Counted from the stretch's first letter, positions 1-8,530 are shown. The stretch: 64,000 bases of DNA from JBJXHN01 sp046233135 (GCA_046233135.1 JBJXHN010000003.1:744001-808000); one strand, 5' to 3'. Numbers and translations: made by a program. Notes: generated from the letters alone by a model not told the origin.

Positions 1-652
1 AGCCGTTCTCGCGAATCGCCTGCAACACCCGGCCGAAGGGCGAGTTCACCACCCGCAGCAGCACCAGGAACAGCCCCGCCGAAGCGATGAAGACCATGTA
101 GTAGCTGACCAGCCGGCCGTCCATCCGCACCCCGAACAGCTTCCCCGAGGCCAGCTTGAAGCCCGGCGACAGCTCGAAAGGCACGCGGTAGCTCAGGCCG
201 TCCTCGCCGCCGGTGATATGGAACATCTGGCTGACCAGGATGGCGAAGGCGCTCGCAACGGCCAGGGTGACCATGGCAAAGAAGATCGCCCGCACCCGCA
301 GGCTGAACATGGCGATGACAAAGGCCAGAGCCACCGCCAGGGCGACTCCGCCGGCCATGCCCGCCCCCACCGCCAGCCAGCTGTCGCCCATGCCGGCCAG
401 CGCGATGGCCACCCCATAGGCACCCAGGCCGAAGAACATGGTATGGGCGAAGGACACAATGCCGGTATAGCCCAGCAGCAGGTCATAGCTGGCCACCAGC
501 AAGATGAAGATGCAGATGCGCGCCGCCGTATCCAGCGAACGGGTGCCGGGGAACAGGAACGGCGCGAAGGCCAGCGCCCCGACGATCAGCACCAGAAGCA
601 GGGTCAGCACCCGCGAGCGCGGGGTATCGCCGGACAGAAGTTTGCGGATCAT
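1..652 (-). CDS. livM: Branched-chain amino acid-type ABC transporter permease LivM (partial)
   Basis: Second inner-membrane permease of a Liv/HAAT-type ABC importer. Only the first 217 codons lie in the window; the gene continues past the left edge, so the missing C-terminus is an edge effect. The protein begins MIRKLLSGDT, has hydrophobic segments from about residue 15 onward, and carries the family-typical stretch SFAHTMFFGLGAYG at residues 67-80. The ATG at 652 lies four bases beyond the livH stop, so it is translated from the same leftward mRNA. The family also moves urea, amides and other small acids, so branched-chain amino acids are only the default guess for substrate. Confidence 0.9.
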   Translation of the reverse strand, partial: MIRKLLSGDTPRSRVLTLLLVLIVGALAFAPFLFPGTRSLDTAARICIFILLVASYDLLLGYTGIVSFAHTMFFGLGAYGVAIALAGMGDSWLAVGAGMAGGVALAVALAFVIAMFSLRVRAIFFAMVTLAVASAFAILVSQMFHITGGEDGLSYRVPFELSPGFKLASGKLFGVRMDGRLVSYYMVFIASAGLFLVLLRVVNSPFGRVLQAIRENG

Positions 653-656
653 GGTC

Positions 657-1697
657 TCAGCGTCCTTTCGCCGCAGGCATCAGGCCTTCCGGCCGCCACA
701 TCAGCACCGCCACCATCAGCAGGATGCTCGACCCCAGGGCCACCTTGGGCGCCAGATAGGCCGCGTAGTTGTTCATCAGCCCGACCAGCAGGGCACCGAC
801 GAAACAGCCTTCCACCGAGCCCAGGCCACCGATGATGACGACGATGAAGATCATGATCATCACGTTCATGCCCATCGGCGCGGTGATCACTTCCTGATAC
901 AGGCCCCACATCACGCCCCCCAGCCCGGCCAGGGCCGACCCGGCGACGAAGACGGCGATGAACAAAGCGCCGATGCGATAGCCCAGGGCCTCGACCATCT
1001 CCCCGTTTTCCACACCGGCGCGGACCAGCAGGCCGATCTTGGTGCGCTTCAGGGTCAGGCGCATGGCCAGGAAGATGGCCAGCCCCACCACCACCGCCAG
1101 CACCCGGTATTTCTCCAGCACCACGTCCCCCAGGGCGAAGGCGCCCTTCAGGCTGTCGGGCCGGGGGATGGGAATGGCATCCGGTCCCCAGAACACATAG
1201 ATCAGCTGTTCCACCACGATCAGCCCGCCCATGGTGATCAGGATCTGCTTCAGGTGGTCGCCATAGACCGGCATGACGATCAGCCGTTCGAACAGCCATC
1301 CGAAAGCGCCGGCGGCGATCATCGCAACCACGGCCCCGGCGGCCACCGCCGCCAGGTTGGCCATCAGCGACGGCGAAACCATCCACGGGGTCAGGGCCGC
1401 CATCACCGTGACGCCGATGAAGGCCCCCAGCGAGATGAAGGCCCCGTGACCGAAGTTCAGAACATCCATCAGGCCAAAGACCAGCGTCAGGCCCGAGGCC
1501 ATGATGAAGATCATCATCCCCATCGCCAGGCCGGCCAACGTCAGGGTCACCCAGGTGGGCACGCTGCCGACCAGGATCAGGGCCACCAGCATCAGCGCCG
1601 GCACCAGAAGCTGCGCGGCCCGGGGGCGCCAGCCGGTGCGGGCGGCCACCCGCTCGGCCCATGTGTCGGCCAGCGTCAAAAGCCCCGTCGTGCTCAT
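657..1697 (-). CDS. livH: Branched-chain amino acid-type ABC transporter permease LivH
   Basis: First inner-membrane permease of the Liv-type importer, 346 residues, somewhat longer than the usual ~290-300 because of an N-terminal extension of about 45 residues before the first membrane span. Several strongly hydrophobic segments follow, with the characteristic NFGHGAFISLGAFIG near residues 85-100 and a C-terminal GGLGSVEGCFVGALLVG block typical of LivH. The start overlaps the end of livF by four bases (ATGA), and livM follows after four bases, so the proteins are translationally coupled. It should form the membrane channel with LivM, energised by LivG and LivF. Confidence 0.92.
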   Translation of the reverse strand: MSTTGLLTLADTWAERVAARTGWRPRAAQLLVPALMLVALILVGSVPTWVTLTLAGLAMGMMIFIMASGLTLVFGLMDVLNFGHGAFISLGAFIGVTVMAALTPWMVSPSLMANLAAVAAGAVVAMIAAGAFGWLFERLIVMPVYGDHLKQILITMGGLIVVEQLIYVFWGPDAIPIPRPDSLKGAFALGDVVLEKYRVLAVVVGLAIFLAMRLTLKRTKIGLLVRAGVENGEMVEALGYRIGALFIAVFVAGSALAGLGGVMWGLYQEVITAPMGMNVMIMIFIVVIIGGLGSVEGCFVGALLVGLMNNYAAYLAPKVALGSSILLMVAVLMWRPEGLMPAAKGR

Positions 1698-2485
1698 TGG
1701 TGCAACTCCATGCTCAGGCCCAGCAGGCGTTCCTGAAGGGCCGTGTCGGCGGCGAGATCAGCCATGGCGCCCGTATGCACCACCCGGCCACTGTCCATCA
1801 CCGCAACGGTATCTCCCACGGCCTTGGCCATGGTGAAGTTCTGCTCGACCATCAGGATGGTGGCGCCGAAGCCCTTCAACTGGCGGATCGCTTCCGTCAG
1901 CGCCCCGACGATGGCCGGAGCCAGACCCTTGGTGGGCTCGTCGATCAGCAGCAGCCGGGACGGCTCGATCACCGCCCGGGCGATGGCCAGCATCTGCTTT
2001 TGACCGCCCGACAGCGCCCCGGCGGGGGTGCGCCAGAACTTCTCCAGGGCCGGAAACAGCGCCAGGATCCATTGCAGCCGGGCGTCGTCCATGGGGCCGC
2101 TGCGGGCGGCGAGCACCATGTTCTCCTGCACCGTCAGCCCGCCGAAGATTCCCATGTTCTCGGGCACATAGGCGATCTGCCGACGGGCGATATCCGGGGT
2201 CTTGCGGCCGTTCAGGCGGTCGCCGGCGAACAGCACGTCCCCGGCGCTGGCCTGCCACAGGCCCATGATGGTGCGCATGGTCGTGGTCTTGCCCGCGCCG
2301 TTGCGCCCCAGCAGCATGGTCAGGCCGCCTTCGGGCACCTCCAGATCCACCCCCTGGAGGATGTGGTACTGGGCGATGTGGGTGTGCACCCCGGCCAGTT
2401 GCAGCAGCGGCGGACGGTCCTTGGCTCCGGTCGCGGACACGGCCCCCGCAGCGACACCGGGTGCGGTCATGGTCGGATCAGACAT
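1694..2485 (-). CDS. livF: Branched-chain amino acid-type ABC transporter ATPase LivF
   Basis: Cytoplasmic ATPase subunit of the Liv-type importer, 263 residues. Walker A is GRNGAGKTT at residues 60-68, the ABC signature is LSGGQKQML, Walker B is LLLIDEPTKGL, and the Q-loop and switch histidine regions are in their usual places (MVEQN). The first ~28 residues form an Ala/Thr-rich extension not usual for LivF, whose start is often nearer the VHTHIAQYHIL segment. The gene overlaps livG by eight bases upstream and livH by four downstream. Together with LivG it would hydrolyse ATP to drive import. Confidence 0.92.
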   Translation of the reverse strand: MSDPTMTAPGVAAGAVSATGAKDRPPLLQLAGVHTHIAQYHILQGVDLEVPEGGLTMLLGRNGAGKTTTMRTIMGLWQASAGDVLFAGDRLNGRKTPDIARRQIAYVPENMGIFGGLTVQENMVLAARSGPMDDARLQWILALFPALEKFWRTPAGALSGGQKQMLAIARAVIEPSRLLLIDEPTKGLAPAIVGALTEAIRQLKGFGATILMVEQNFTMAKAVGDTVAVMDSGRVVHTGAMADLAADTALQERLLGLSMELHQ

Positions 2486-3254
2486 GGTCGGCCACTCCCG
2501 TGCCCAGATAGGCTTCCTGTACGATGGGGCTGTTCATCACCTCCACCGGACCGCCGTCGGCCACCAGGAAGCCGTTGTGCAGAACGATGATGCGGTCGGC
2601 CAGCGAGCGGATCACGTCCATCTTGTGTTCCACCAGCAGGATGGTCTTGGAGGGATCGCTCTTGATCTCGTGGATCAGGTCCAGGATCACCGGCGCCTCG
2701 TCGACACTCATCCCCGCCGTGGGTTCGTCGAACATCAGAATGTCCCGCTCCAGGGCCAGCATCATCGCCACTTCCAGCTTGCGCTGGTCGCCATGGGGCA
2801 GCGTGGCCGCGACGTCGTCGGCCCGGTCCAGCAGGCCGACCCGGCCCAGCACGTGTTCGGCCTGTTCGATCAGCTCCACATGGCTGGTGGCCAGGGAAAA
2901 CAGGCTGAAGCCATGGGCGGTTCGGGCCTGCACGGCCAGCCGCACGTTTTCCAGAACGCTGAGGTTGGGGAACAGATTGGTCAGCTGGAAAGCCCGGCCG
3001 ATGCCCCGTTCCGTGCGCTGTGGCGCCGACAGGCCGGTGATGTCCTCGCCATGCAGCAGCACCCGGCCGGAGGTCGCCCGCAACTGCCCGGACATCAGGT
3101 TGAAATAGGTGGTCTTGCCCGCCCCGTTGGGGCCGACGATGGCCGTCAGGGTCCCGCGCCGGAAGGCGCAGGAGACCTCGTTCACCGCCACATGGCCGCC
3201 AAAGCGGATGGTCAGGCCCTCGGTGACCAGGACCGGGTGTTCTTCGTGATGCAT
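2478..3254 (-). CDS. livG: Branched-chain amino acid-type ABC transporter ATPase LivG
   Basis: Second ATPase of the importer, 258 residues. Walker A is GPNGAGKTT at residues 41-49, Walker B is ILMFDEPTAGM, and the signature is the LivG-type degenerate LPHGDQRKLE instead of canonical LSGGQ. The frame is open further upstream to 3338, but the ATG at 3254 is preferred because it is preceded by AGAGGA about four bases upstream and gives a normal LivG length. It is separated from the upstream binding-protein gene by 143 bases that contain a GC-rich hairpin. Confidence 0.9.
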   Translation of the reverse strand: MHHEEHPVLVTEGLTIRFGGHVAVNEVSCAFRRGTLTAIVGPNGAGKTTYFNLMSGQLRATSGRVLLHGEDITGLSAPQRTERGIGRAFQLTNLFPNLSVLENVRLAVQARTAHGFSLFSLATSHVELIEQAEHVLGRVGLLDRADDVAATLPHGDQRKLEVAMMLALERDILMFDEPTAGMSVDEAPVILDLIHEIKSDPSKTILLVEHKMDVIRSLADRIIVLHNGFLVADGGPVEVMNSPIVQEAYLGTGVADHV

Positions 3255-3283
3255 GGGATCCTCTGGCGCCGGAGGAAGGGGGC

Positions 3284-3327
3284 GCCGGCGGCCGCCCCTG
3301 TCGAGGGGATGGGCACAGGCCGCCGGC
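3284..3327 (-). other. GC-rich intercistronic hairpin after the binding-protein gene
   Basis: Perfect 10-bp arms GCCGGCGGCC and GGCCGCCGGC enclose a 24-base loop between the solute-binding protein gene and livG. There is no U-tract, so it looks like an mRNA-stabilising or partial-termination hairpin that would let the binding protein be made in excess over the permease subunits. Similar hairpins follow the binding-protein genes at 49.9 kb and 63.2 kb. Confidence 0.5.
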
Positions 3328-3397
3328 GGCCGGGACACGGGCAGGAGGAGAGCACAGCCCGCGTCCTCGGGGACCTTGATGATCGGACGGACCGGGA

Positions 3398-4600
3398 TCA
3401 GCGCTTGTTGCGGACCGGCACGTCCATATCGGCAGGTGTAATCACCTCGACCAGACGGGGAATGCCCCAGGCCACGTCGTCTTTCACCTCGATCTCGAAG
3501 CTGTACATCTCCTGCATGGCCTGATGGTCTTCCGGACGGAAGGTCATCTCGCCCTTCGGGGTCATGAAGGACATCCCTTCCATGACGTCGATCAAGGCAT
3601 CCGTATCCGTATCACCCTCGGTCTTCTCCAGCGCCGTCACCACGGCCGAGGCCGCGGCAAAGCCGCCGGCGGTGAAGAAATCGGGGGGTTCGCCGGTGCG
3701 CGCCAGATGTTCCTTGACCAGCCAGGCGTTCATGTCGTTCTGGGGGATCTCGTAGTAGTAATAGGTCGCCCCGCGCATTCCCGGCAGGTCCTTGTAGGCG
3801 GCCATGGCCGGCAGGATGTTGCCGCCGGTGGCCAGGGCGATGTCATAGCGTTCCGGCGCCATGGCCTTCAGCTTGCCCAAGGGATTGCCGCCACCGGCCC
3901 AGATGACGAAGATCACCTTGTCGCCGTCCACATCCTTCAGGGCGTCGAACAGCCGCTGGCCATGGGCGGTGAAGTCGGTGGTGTCGGTGGGCGTATATTC
4001 CTCGAACACCACCTCGGCGCCGCTGCCTTCCAGCGCCGCCTTGAAGGCCGCCACGCCGTCCCGGCCGAAGGCGTAGTCCTGGGCCAGGGTGGCGATCTTC
4101 ACCCCGGGCTTGCCCAGCGCCTTGGAATTGGCGATGGCGTCCTGGGAAGAGTTGCGGCCGGTGCGGAAGATGAACTCGTTCCAGTTCTCGCCGGTGATAC
4201 TGTCGGCCACGGCGGGTTCGACGATCAGGATCTTGCGATAGTCCGCCGCCACCGGCAGCATGGCCAGCGCCACGCCGGACGACACGGGACCGACCGCCAG
4301 ATCCACCTCATCATCGCCATAGGCTTCGGCGAGCAGGGCGCGCCCCTGATCGGGCTTGCCCTGGGTGTCCTTTTCCAGCACCTCGATCTTCTTGCCGGCC
4401 ACTTCCATGGTACCATTGGTCAGGTATTCCAGCCCCATCATCAGCCCGTTGTGGGACTGCTTGGCATAGGCTTCCAGTGCGCCGGTCTTGCCGTAGACAT
4501 GGGCGATCTTCACCGTGCCTTCGGCGGCGAACGCGCCGCCGGACGCCGTGGCCAGAACCACGGACGCAAGGGTAGCGCCGAAAAGACGGGAAAGCGTCAT
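3398..4600 (-). CDS. Liv-type ABC transporter substrate-binding protein
   Basis: Periplasmic substrate-binding protein of the first Liv-type importer, 400 residues, with a Sec signal peptide (MTLSRLFGATLASVVLATAS, cleavage expected after GGAFA). The mature part starts with VKIAHVYGKTGALEAYAKQ, the beta-strand and ligand-loop arrangement of the Peripla_BP_6 (LivJ/K) family, and has the usual two-lobed pattern including GGNILPAMAAYKD. The ATG at 4600 has a strong AGGAGG five bases upstream. As first gene of the operon it lies directly behind the sigma-54-like promoter and palindromes described below. The ligand could be an amino acid, amide or short acid; the sequence does not decide this. Confidence 0.9.
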   Translation of the reverse strand: MTLSRLFGATLASVVLATASGGAFAAEGTVKIAHVYGKTGALEAYAKQSHNGLMMGLEYLTNGTMEVAGKKIEVLEKDTQGKPDQGRALLAEAYGDDEVDLAVGPVSSGVALAMLPVAADYRKILIVEPAVADSITGENWNEFIFRTGRNSSQDAIANSKALGKPGVKIATLAQDYAFGRDGVAAFKAALEGSGAEVVFEEYTPTDTTDFTAHGQRLFDALKDVDGDKVIFVIWAGGGNPLGKLKAMAPERYDIALATGGNILPAMAAYKDLPGMRGATYYYYEIPQNDMNAWLVKEHLARTGEPPDFFTAGGFAAASAVVTALEKTEGDTDTDALIDVMEGMSFMTPKGEMTFRPEDHQAMQEMYSFEIEVKDDVAWGIPRLVEVITPADMDVPVRNKR

Positions 4601-4658
4601 CCGTTCCTCCTGTTGGATTTTGGCCGCCCCTCTCGTTCGGGGGCCTTGGCCTCCTCCT

Positions 4659-4675
4659 TACAAACGGTATGCCAA
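4659..4675 (-). promoter_or_regulatory. Sigma-54-like (-24/-12) promoter of the Liv operon
   Basis: On the minus strand the sequence reads TTGGCATACCGTTTGTA. The GG of the -24 element and the G of the -12 element are ten bases apart as sigma-54 requires; the second base of the -12 GC is T here, so the match is good but not perfect. It ends about 60 bases before the binding-protein ATG. A sigma-54 activator gene lies immediately upstream, which strengthens the assignment. Confidence 0.6.
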
Positions 4676-4729
4676 TCCGGAAAACCCCACAAAACCGCCA
4701 TTGATGCAACGCACAACCCCAACCGGCAG

Positions 4730-4747
4730 TGTCCGCAAACCCGGACA
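4730..4747. promoter_or_regulatory. Palindromic activator site 1 (TGTCCG-N6-CGGACA)
   Basis: The 18-mer TGTCCGCAAACCCGGACA has perfect 6-bp inverted arms. It lies about 55 bp upstream of the -24 element of the sigma-54-like promoter, within the range used by enhancer-binding proteins. Two further copies follow at 4801 and 4829. Confidence 0.6.
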
Positions 4748-4800
4748 CTTTCCCGCCGCAATCGAACTTTTTCAATGGTCCTCAGGGGGTTAGGCCGACA

Positions 4801-4818
4801 TGTCCGGAAACCCGGACA
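4801..4818. promoter_or_regulatory. Palindromic activator site 2 (TGTCCG-N6-CGGACA)
   Basis: TGTCCGGAAACCCGGACA differs from site 1 by one base only and is 71 bp from it, close to an integral number of helical turns. It is placed about 125 bp upstream of the -24 element, a classical upstream activating sequence position. Confidence 0.6.
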
Positions 4819-4823
4819 CCGCC

Positions 4824-4851
4824 CCCCCTGTCCGGGATTCCGGACAGGGGG
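4824..4851 (-). terminator. Strong hairpin after the sigma-54 activator gene
   Basis: Perfect 12-bp arms CCCCCTGTCCGG and CCGGACAGGGGG with a GATT loop lie four bases past the activator stop codon. There is no clear U-tract on either strand, so termination is plausible rather than certain. It coincides with palindromic site 3. Confidence 0.4.
4829..4846. promoter_or_regulatory. Palindromic activator site 3 (TGTCCG-N6-CGGACA)
   Basis: TGTCCGGGATTCCGGACA is a third copy of the same palindrome, 28 bp from site 2. It sits just past the stop codon of the activator gene and is the core of a longer hairpin, so it could act both as binding site and in 3'-end formation. Confidence 0.5.
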
Positions 4852-4854
4852 ATC

Positions 4855-6294
4855 TCAGGCCTCAAGCCCGGCCAATTTCTCGTAGAACTGGGCGCGGGAG
4901 ATCCCCAGCGCCTTGGCCGCCTGGCTGCGGTTGCCCCCGGTGGCGTCCAGGGCGTTACGGATCACCTGTCGCTCCACCTCCGCCAGCACGTCACGCAGGG
5001 GCCGCACCTGGCCATTCCCGGCGATCAGCGGCGGCAGCAACGTCCCGTCCACGGGCACCGTCTCCGCCCCCTCGGCCTCGGCTTCACCGGCCAGAGGCGG
5101 CAGCAGGGTATCAAACACCTCCGGCCCCAGCACCTCGTCTTCGGTGGTGGCGGCAGCCTGTTCCAGCACGTTGCGCAGTTCGCGCACATTGCCCGGCCAG
5201 TCGTGGCGGGCCAGCCGCCGCACCCCCTCGGCCGAGACGGCCCGGGGGCTGCCGCCCTCGCGGTGGGCCATGCCGTCCAGCAGGGTGTCGCAGAGCAGCG
5301 GCAGATCCTCCAACCGCTCGCGCAGGGGCGGGGCCTGGAGGGGCAGAACGTTCAGGCGGTAGTACAGATCGGCCCGGAAGGCGCCGGCGTCGACCATCGC
5401 CTTGAGGTCCCGGCTGGTGGCCGAGATCACCCGCACGTTCACGGGAATGACGGTGTTGGAGCCCAGCGGCTCGATTTCCTGCTCCTGCAGCACCCGCAGC
5501 AGCTTGGTCTGCAACGAAGCGGGCATATCGCCGATTTCGTCCAGGAACAGGGTGCCGCCGTCGGCCAGTTTGATCTTGCCTTCCCGCCCCTTGCGGTCGG
5601 CACCCGTGTAGGCCCCCGGCGCGGCCCCGAACAGTTCGCCCTCCAGCAGGCCTTCGGGAATGGCGGAGACGTTGATCCGCACCATCGGCTTGGCCGCCCG
5701 GGCCGAGGCGGCATGAATGCCGTGGGCCAGCAGTTCCTTGCCCACACCGGTCTCGCCGGTGATCAGCACTGGGACCTCGCGTTCGGCGGCGCGGCGGGCG
5801 CGGCGCTTCAGGGCGCGCACAACCTCGGTCCCGCCGATGAAAGTGTTCAGACTGTACTTGGCGGCACGGGACCGGGCCAGTTCATGGCGGGCTTTCTCCA
5901 GCTCGGCCTGAAGACTCTGGAACCGGTCAACCAGGGGCTTCAGGCTGTGCAGCCGGTCATAAAGGATCACCCCCATCGCCCCGGACAGCCGCCCCTGGTC
6001 ATCATGCAGCGGCAGGCGCGAGACGGTCAGCTGATGCCGCCCCAGCGGGATGAGGTCCAGCAGGTCGGCCTGACCGCTGTCCAGAACGCGGCGCATGTTG
6101 CTGTGGGGCAGGACATCGTCGATGGGCTGGCCTTCCACCGGCTGGGTGCCGTTCCAGCCGATCAGGGCCTTGAACTTGTGGTTCATCCAGGTAACCCGGC
6201 CGGCCATATCGACGGCGAAGGCGCCCTCGTAAAGGGTGTCGAAGAGCGCGGACAGGGATCTGGCCGCCTGGCGGCGCACGTCCTGCTCGTTCAT
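4855..6294 (-). CDS. Sigma-54-dependent transcriptional activator (PAS, AAA+, Fis-type HTH)
   Basis: Cytoplasmic bacterial enhancer-binding protein of 479 residues. An N-terminal PAS-like sensor occupies about residues 15-115 and is followed by a short coiled coil (about 117-147). The AAA+ domain has Walker A GETGVGKE at 180-187, the sigma-54 contact loop GAYTGA at 227-232 (the Tyr variant of GAFTGA), Walker B GGTLFLDE at 246-253, and an arginine-finger region RADLYYRLNVLPL. A Fis-type helix-turn-helix (NRSQAAKALGISRAQFYEKL) ends the protein. There is no receiver domain, so it is probably controlled by a ligand bound to the PAS domain. It is the obvious regulator of the downstream Liv operon through the palindromes at 4730-4846. 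Confidence 0.93.
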   Translation of the reverse strand: MNEQDVRRQAARSLSALFDTLYEGAFAVDMAGRVTWMNHKFKALIGWNGTQPVEGQPIDDVLPHSNMRRVLDSGQADLLDLIPLGRHQLTVSRLPLHDDQGRLSGAMGVILYDRLHSLKPLVDRFQSLQAELEKARHELARSRAAKYSLNTFIGGTEVVRALKRRARRAAEREVPVLITGETGVGKELLAHGIHAASARAAKPMVRINVSAIPEGLLEGELFGAAPGAYTGADRKGREGKIKLADGGTLFLDEIGDMPASLQTKLLRVLQEQEIEPLGSNTVIPVNVRVISATSRDLKAMVDAGAFRADLYYRLNVLPLQAPPLRERLEDLPLLCDTLLDGMAHREGGSPRAVSAEGVRRLARHDWPGNVRELRNVLEQAAATTEDEVLGPEVFDTLLPPLAGEAEAEGAETVPVDGTLLPPLIAGNGQVRPLRDVLAEVERQVIRNALDATGGNRSQAAKALGISRAQFYEKLAGLEA

Positions 6295-6340
6295 CGGGGG
6301 CGGATCCTCACCGGGGAGTTGGATCCCCCATCATAGGCGG

Positions 6341-6369
6341 CCGCCCGGCATTTGCGAAGAGCCGGGCGG
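6341..6369. terminator. Hairpin between ClC and activator genes
   Basis: Perfect 9-bp arms CCGCCCGGC and GCCGGGCGG around an 11-base loop lie 43 bases past the ClC stop codon. No U-tract follows on the minus strand, so it may be a Rho-assisted 3' end. Confidence 0.35.
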
Positions 6370-6411
6370 TCCGGGAAGAGCTGCCCCGGGATCCCGGCCC
6401 GGATCCGGACC

Positions 6412-8253
6412 CTATTCCTTGTACTCGCGCAGGATGGCATCGGCGATGCCGTCGCGGTGGATCACACCCCGGATGCTGGACGCCCGGGGGACGCCCCGGC
6501 CGGGGACGACCAAGGCCACGGCGGCGTCGCGGCGGGCCATGCGGGTCATCACGCTTTGCAGGAAGGCGCCCTCGTCGATCAGGGTGAAGTGGTCGATCAG
6601 CGGGGCGCAGGGCACGGGGCTGCCGTCGTCCCGCACCGGCACCACGCCCACCAGCCGGCCCTTGTCATTCTCCACCGCCGCATAGCGCTGGCCGATCACC
6701 CGCACCCCGGTCGCCGGCCCTTCGGGACAGGTTTCCGCCGCGATCACCGCATCCCGGGACAGCACGCCGGTGACCGGGGCCATGACGTCGGCAACCTTGT
6801 GGATGGTGAACATGTGGGAGTGGCGCTCCTTGGGGATATGCTGCCCCCGGCGCACCAGTTTCATGGTGTAGATGTTGTCTTCCATCAGCATGCGGCGGGT
6901 GCCGATGGCGGCGGCAACGGCGATGATGACCGGCACGATGGTGGTGTAGTCGCCGGTCATTTCGAAGATCATCAGGATGGCGGTCATCGCCGCCCCGGTA
7001 CCGCCGCCGACGATAGCGGCCATGCCGATGATGGCGAACTGTACCGGGCCGAAGCCCAGATGGGGCCAGACCACCGAAAGGACCGCCCCGAAGCAGCCCC
7101 CCAGCGTCGCCCCCAGGAACAATGACGGAGAAAACACCCCGCCCGAAGCCCCCGCCGCCAGACTGACGGAGGTGGCCAGCAGCTTGGCGAAGAACAGGAT
7201 GGCCATCAGGTAGGCCAGAGTCATGTCGCCGCTGAGAATGCTCTGGATGGTGGCGTAGCCGACCCCGTCGGTGAAATAGCGGCCGTAGATCAGGAAGAAG
7301 ACGTACATCATCACGCCCAGGCAGGTCATGCCGATGATGTTCTTGACGTAGGGGTTCAGGGGCATCTCGTCGAACAGGTCTTCGATCCAGTGCAGGACCT
7401 TGACGAAAAAGGCCGCCGCCACGCCGCAGAGCATGCCGAAAACCACATAGATGGGCAGGAACTGGGCCGCCGACGAGAAAAGCAGGTCCGGCAGCACGCC
7501 CGTGGGCACGGTAAAGGCGGGCTCGATGCCGAAGAAGATTCGGCCCACATAGGTCGCCGCGCCGGTGGCGATGACCACGGGCAGGAAGGTGCGGGCACTG
7601 ACTTCGGGCAGCATCAGTTCGATGGCGAACATCACCGCGCCGAGCGGGGTGTTGAACGTCGCCGCGATCCCGGCCCCGGCCCCGGCGGCCACCAGGGTGA
7701 TGGTCTGCCAGCGGGCCAGGCGGAAATACTGGCCGAGGGTGGACCCGATGCCGCTGCCGATCTGGATGATCGGCCCTTCACGCCCCACCGATGCACCGCT
7801 GCCGATGGACAGGGCCGAGGCCAGGGATTTGACCACCACCACCACCGGACGGATGCGGCCGGAGTTGTAGAAAATCGCGCTCATCACCTCGGGCACGCCA
7901 TGGCCCTTGGCTTCCGGGGCGAAGCGGCGCACCAGGAAGACCACCACCAAGCCACCGATCACCGGCGCAAGGATGACGAACGGCCCCCAGGCACTGGCCG
8001 GAGTGGGATCATTGGCCTCGTAGGTCCAGGCGAATTCGCCCAGGAAGACCACATTGTGCACCACCGAGATCAGGATTCGCAGGATGGCGGCACCGAGTCC
8101 CGTCACCGCGCCGACCACCAGGGCCAGCAGACTGAGGGCCACCAGCCCCATACGGACATGTGATCCCCGGACCCGAGTCCCGGGGGTTCCTGCGCTTACC
8201 GATGCCATATGTCGATCCGACCGAACCTGCGTGCTGCCGCCCCTCTCCGCCAC
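6412..8253 (-). CDS. ClC-family chloride channel/transporter with C-terminal CBS region
   Basis: Inner-membrane ClC anion transporter of 613 residues: about ten membrane helices over residues 35-450, then a soluble tail with CBS-like sequence (about 490-610). The gating glutamate is in GREGP (E159); the third filter motif is GGVFSP. The first filter motif, GSGIP in E. coli, reads GHGVP (117-121), so the anion-coordinating serine is histidine, a variant common in one bacterial clade. At the internal proton-glutamate position the sequence is FAIELMLP, giving Leu213 where E. coli has Glu203. Proton coupling may therefore differ from the classic exchanger. The start used is GTG at 8253; an ATG at 8208 is an alternative. 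It is monocistronic. Confidence 0.9.
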   Translation of the reverse strand: MAERGGSTQVRSDRHMASVSAGTPGTRVRGSHVRMGLVALSLLALVVGAVTGLGAAILRILISVVHNVVFLGEFAWTYEANDPTPASAWGPFVILAPVIGGLVVVFLVRRFAPEAKGHGVPEVMSAIFYNSGRIRPVVVVVKSLASALSIGSGASVGREGPIIQIGSGIGSTLGQYFRLARWQTITLVAAGAGAGIAATFNTPLGAVMFAIELMLPEVSARTFLPVVIATGAATYVGRIFFGIEPAFTVPTGVLPDLLFSSAAQFLPIYVVFGMLCGVAAAFFVKVLHWIEDLFDEMPLNPYVKNIIGMTCLGVMMYVFFLIYGRYFTDGVGYATIQSILSGDMTLAYLMAILFFAKLLATSVSLAAGASGGVFSPSLFLGATLGGCFGAVLSVVWPHLGFGPVQFAIIGMAAIVGGGTGAAMTAILMIFEMTGDYTTIVPVIIAVAAAIGTRRMLMEDNIYTMKLVRRGQHIPKERHSHMFTIHKVADVMAPVTGVLSRDAVIAAETCPEGPATGVRVIGQRYAAVENDKGRLVGVVPVRDDGSPVPCAPLIDHFTLIDEGAFLQSVMTRMARRDAAVALVVPGRGVPRASSIRGVIHRDGIADAILREYKE

Positions 8254-8530
8254 GACCCGCCAGGCCGACGCTGAAGATCAGGAGCAATCACGGAATTGCA
8301 TTTGGGCAGCGTATTTGACATAACGGCCTCGTTGATTCAATTGACAATCCGCGATCCTGCCAGACACGCCAGCCTGATGCATTGCTCTGTTGCACCAGAC
8401 GCATATGTCAAAGGATCTTCCGGACTTGCCGAAGGCGCGATAACAGGGGGCGATAGCTTCTCGATTATTGTGGGTTTCGGGAGTGTGATTCATCCGTGTA
8501 GGATGAGAAGTCTTCTGTGGACAGGAACTG

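Noticed and set aside
649..1662. A 337-codon minus-strand frame overlapping livH
   Set aside because: It overlaps livH in another frame, is Gly/Arg/Asp-rich without membrane character, and livH gives a clean permease.
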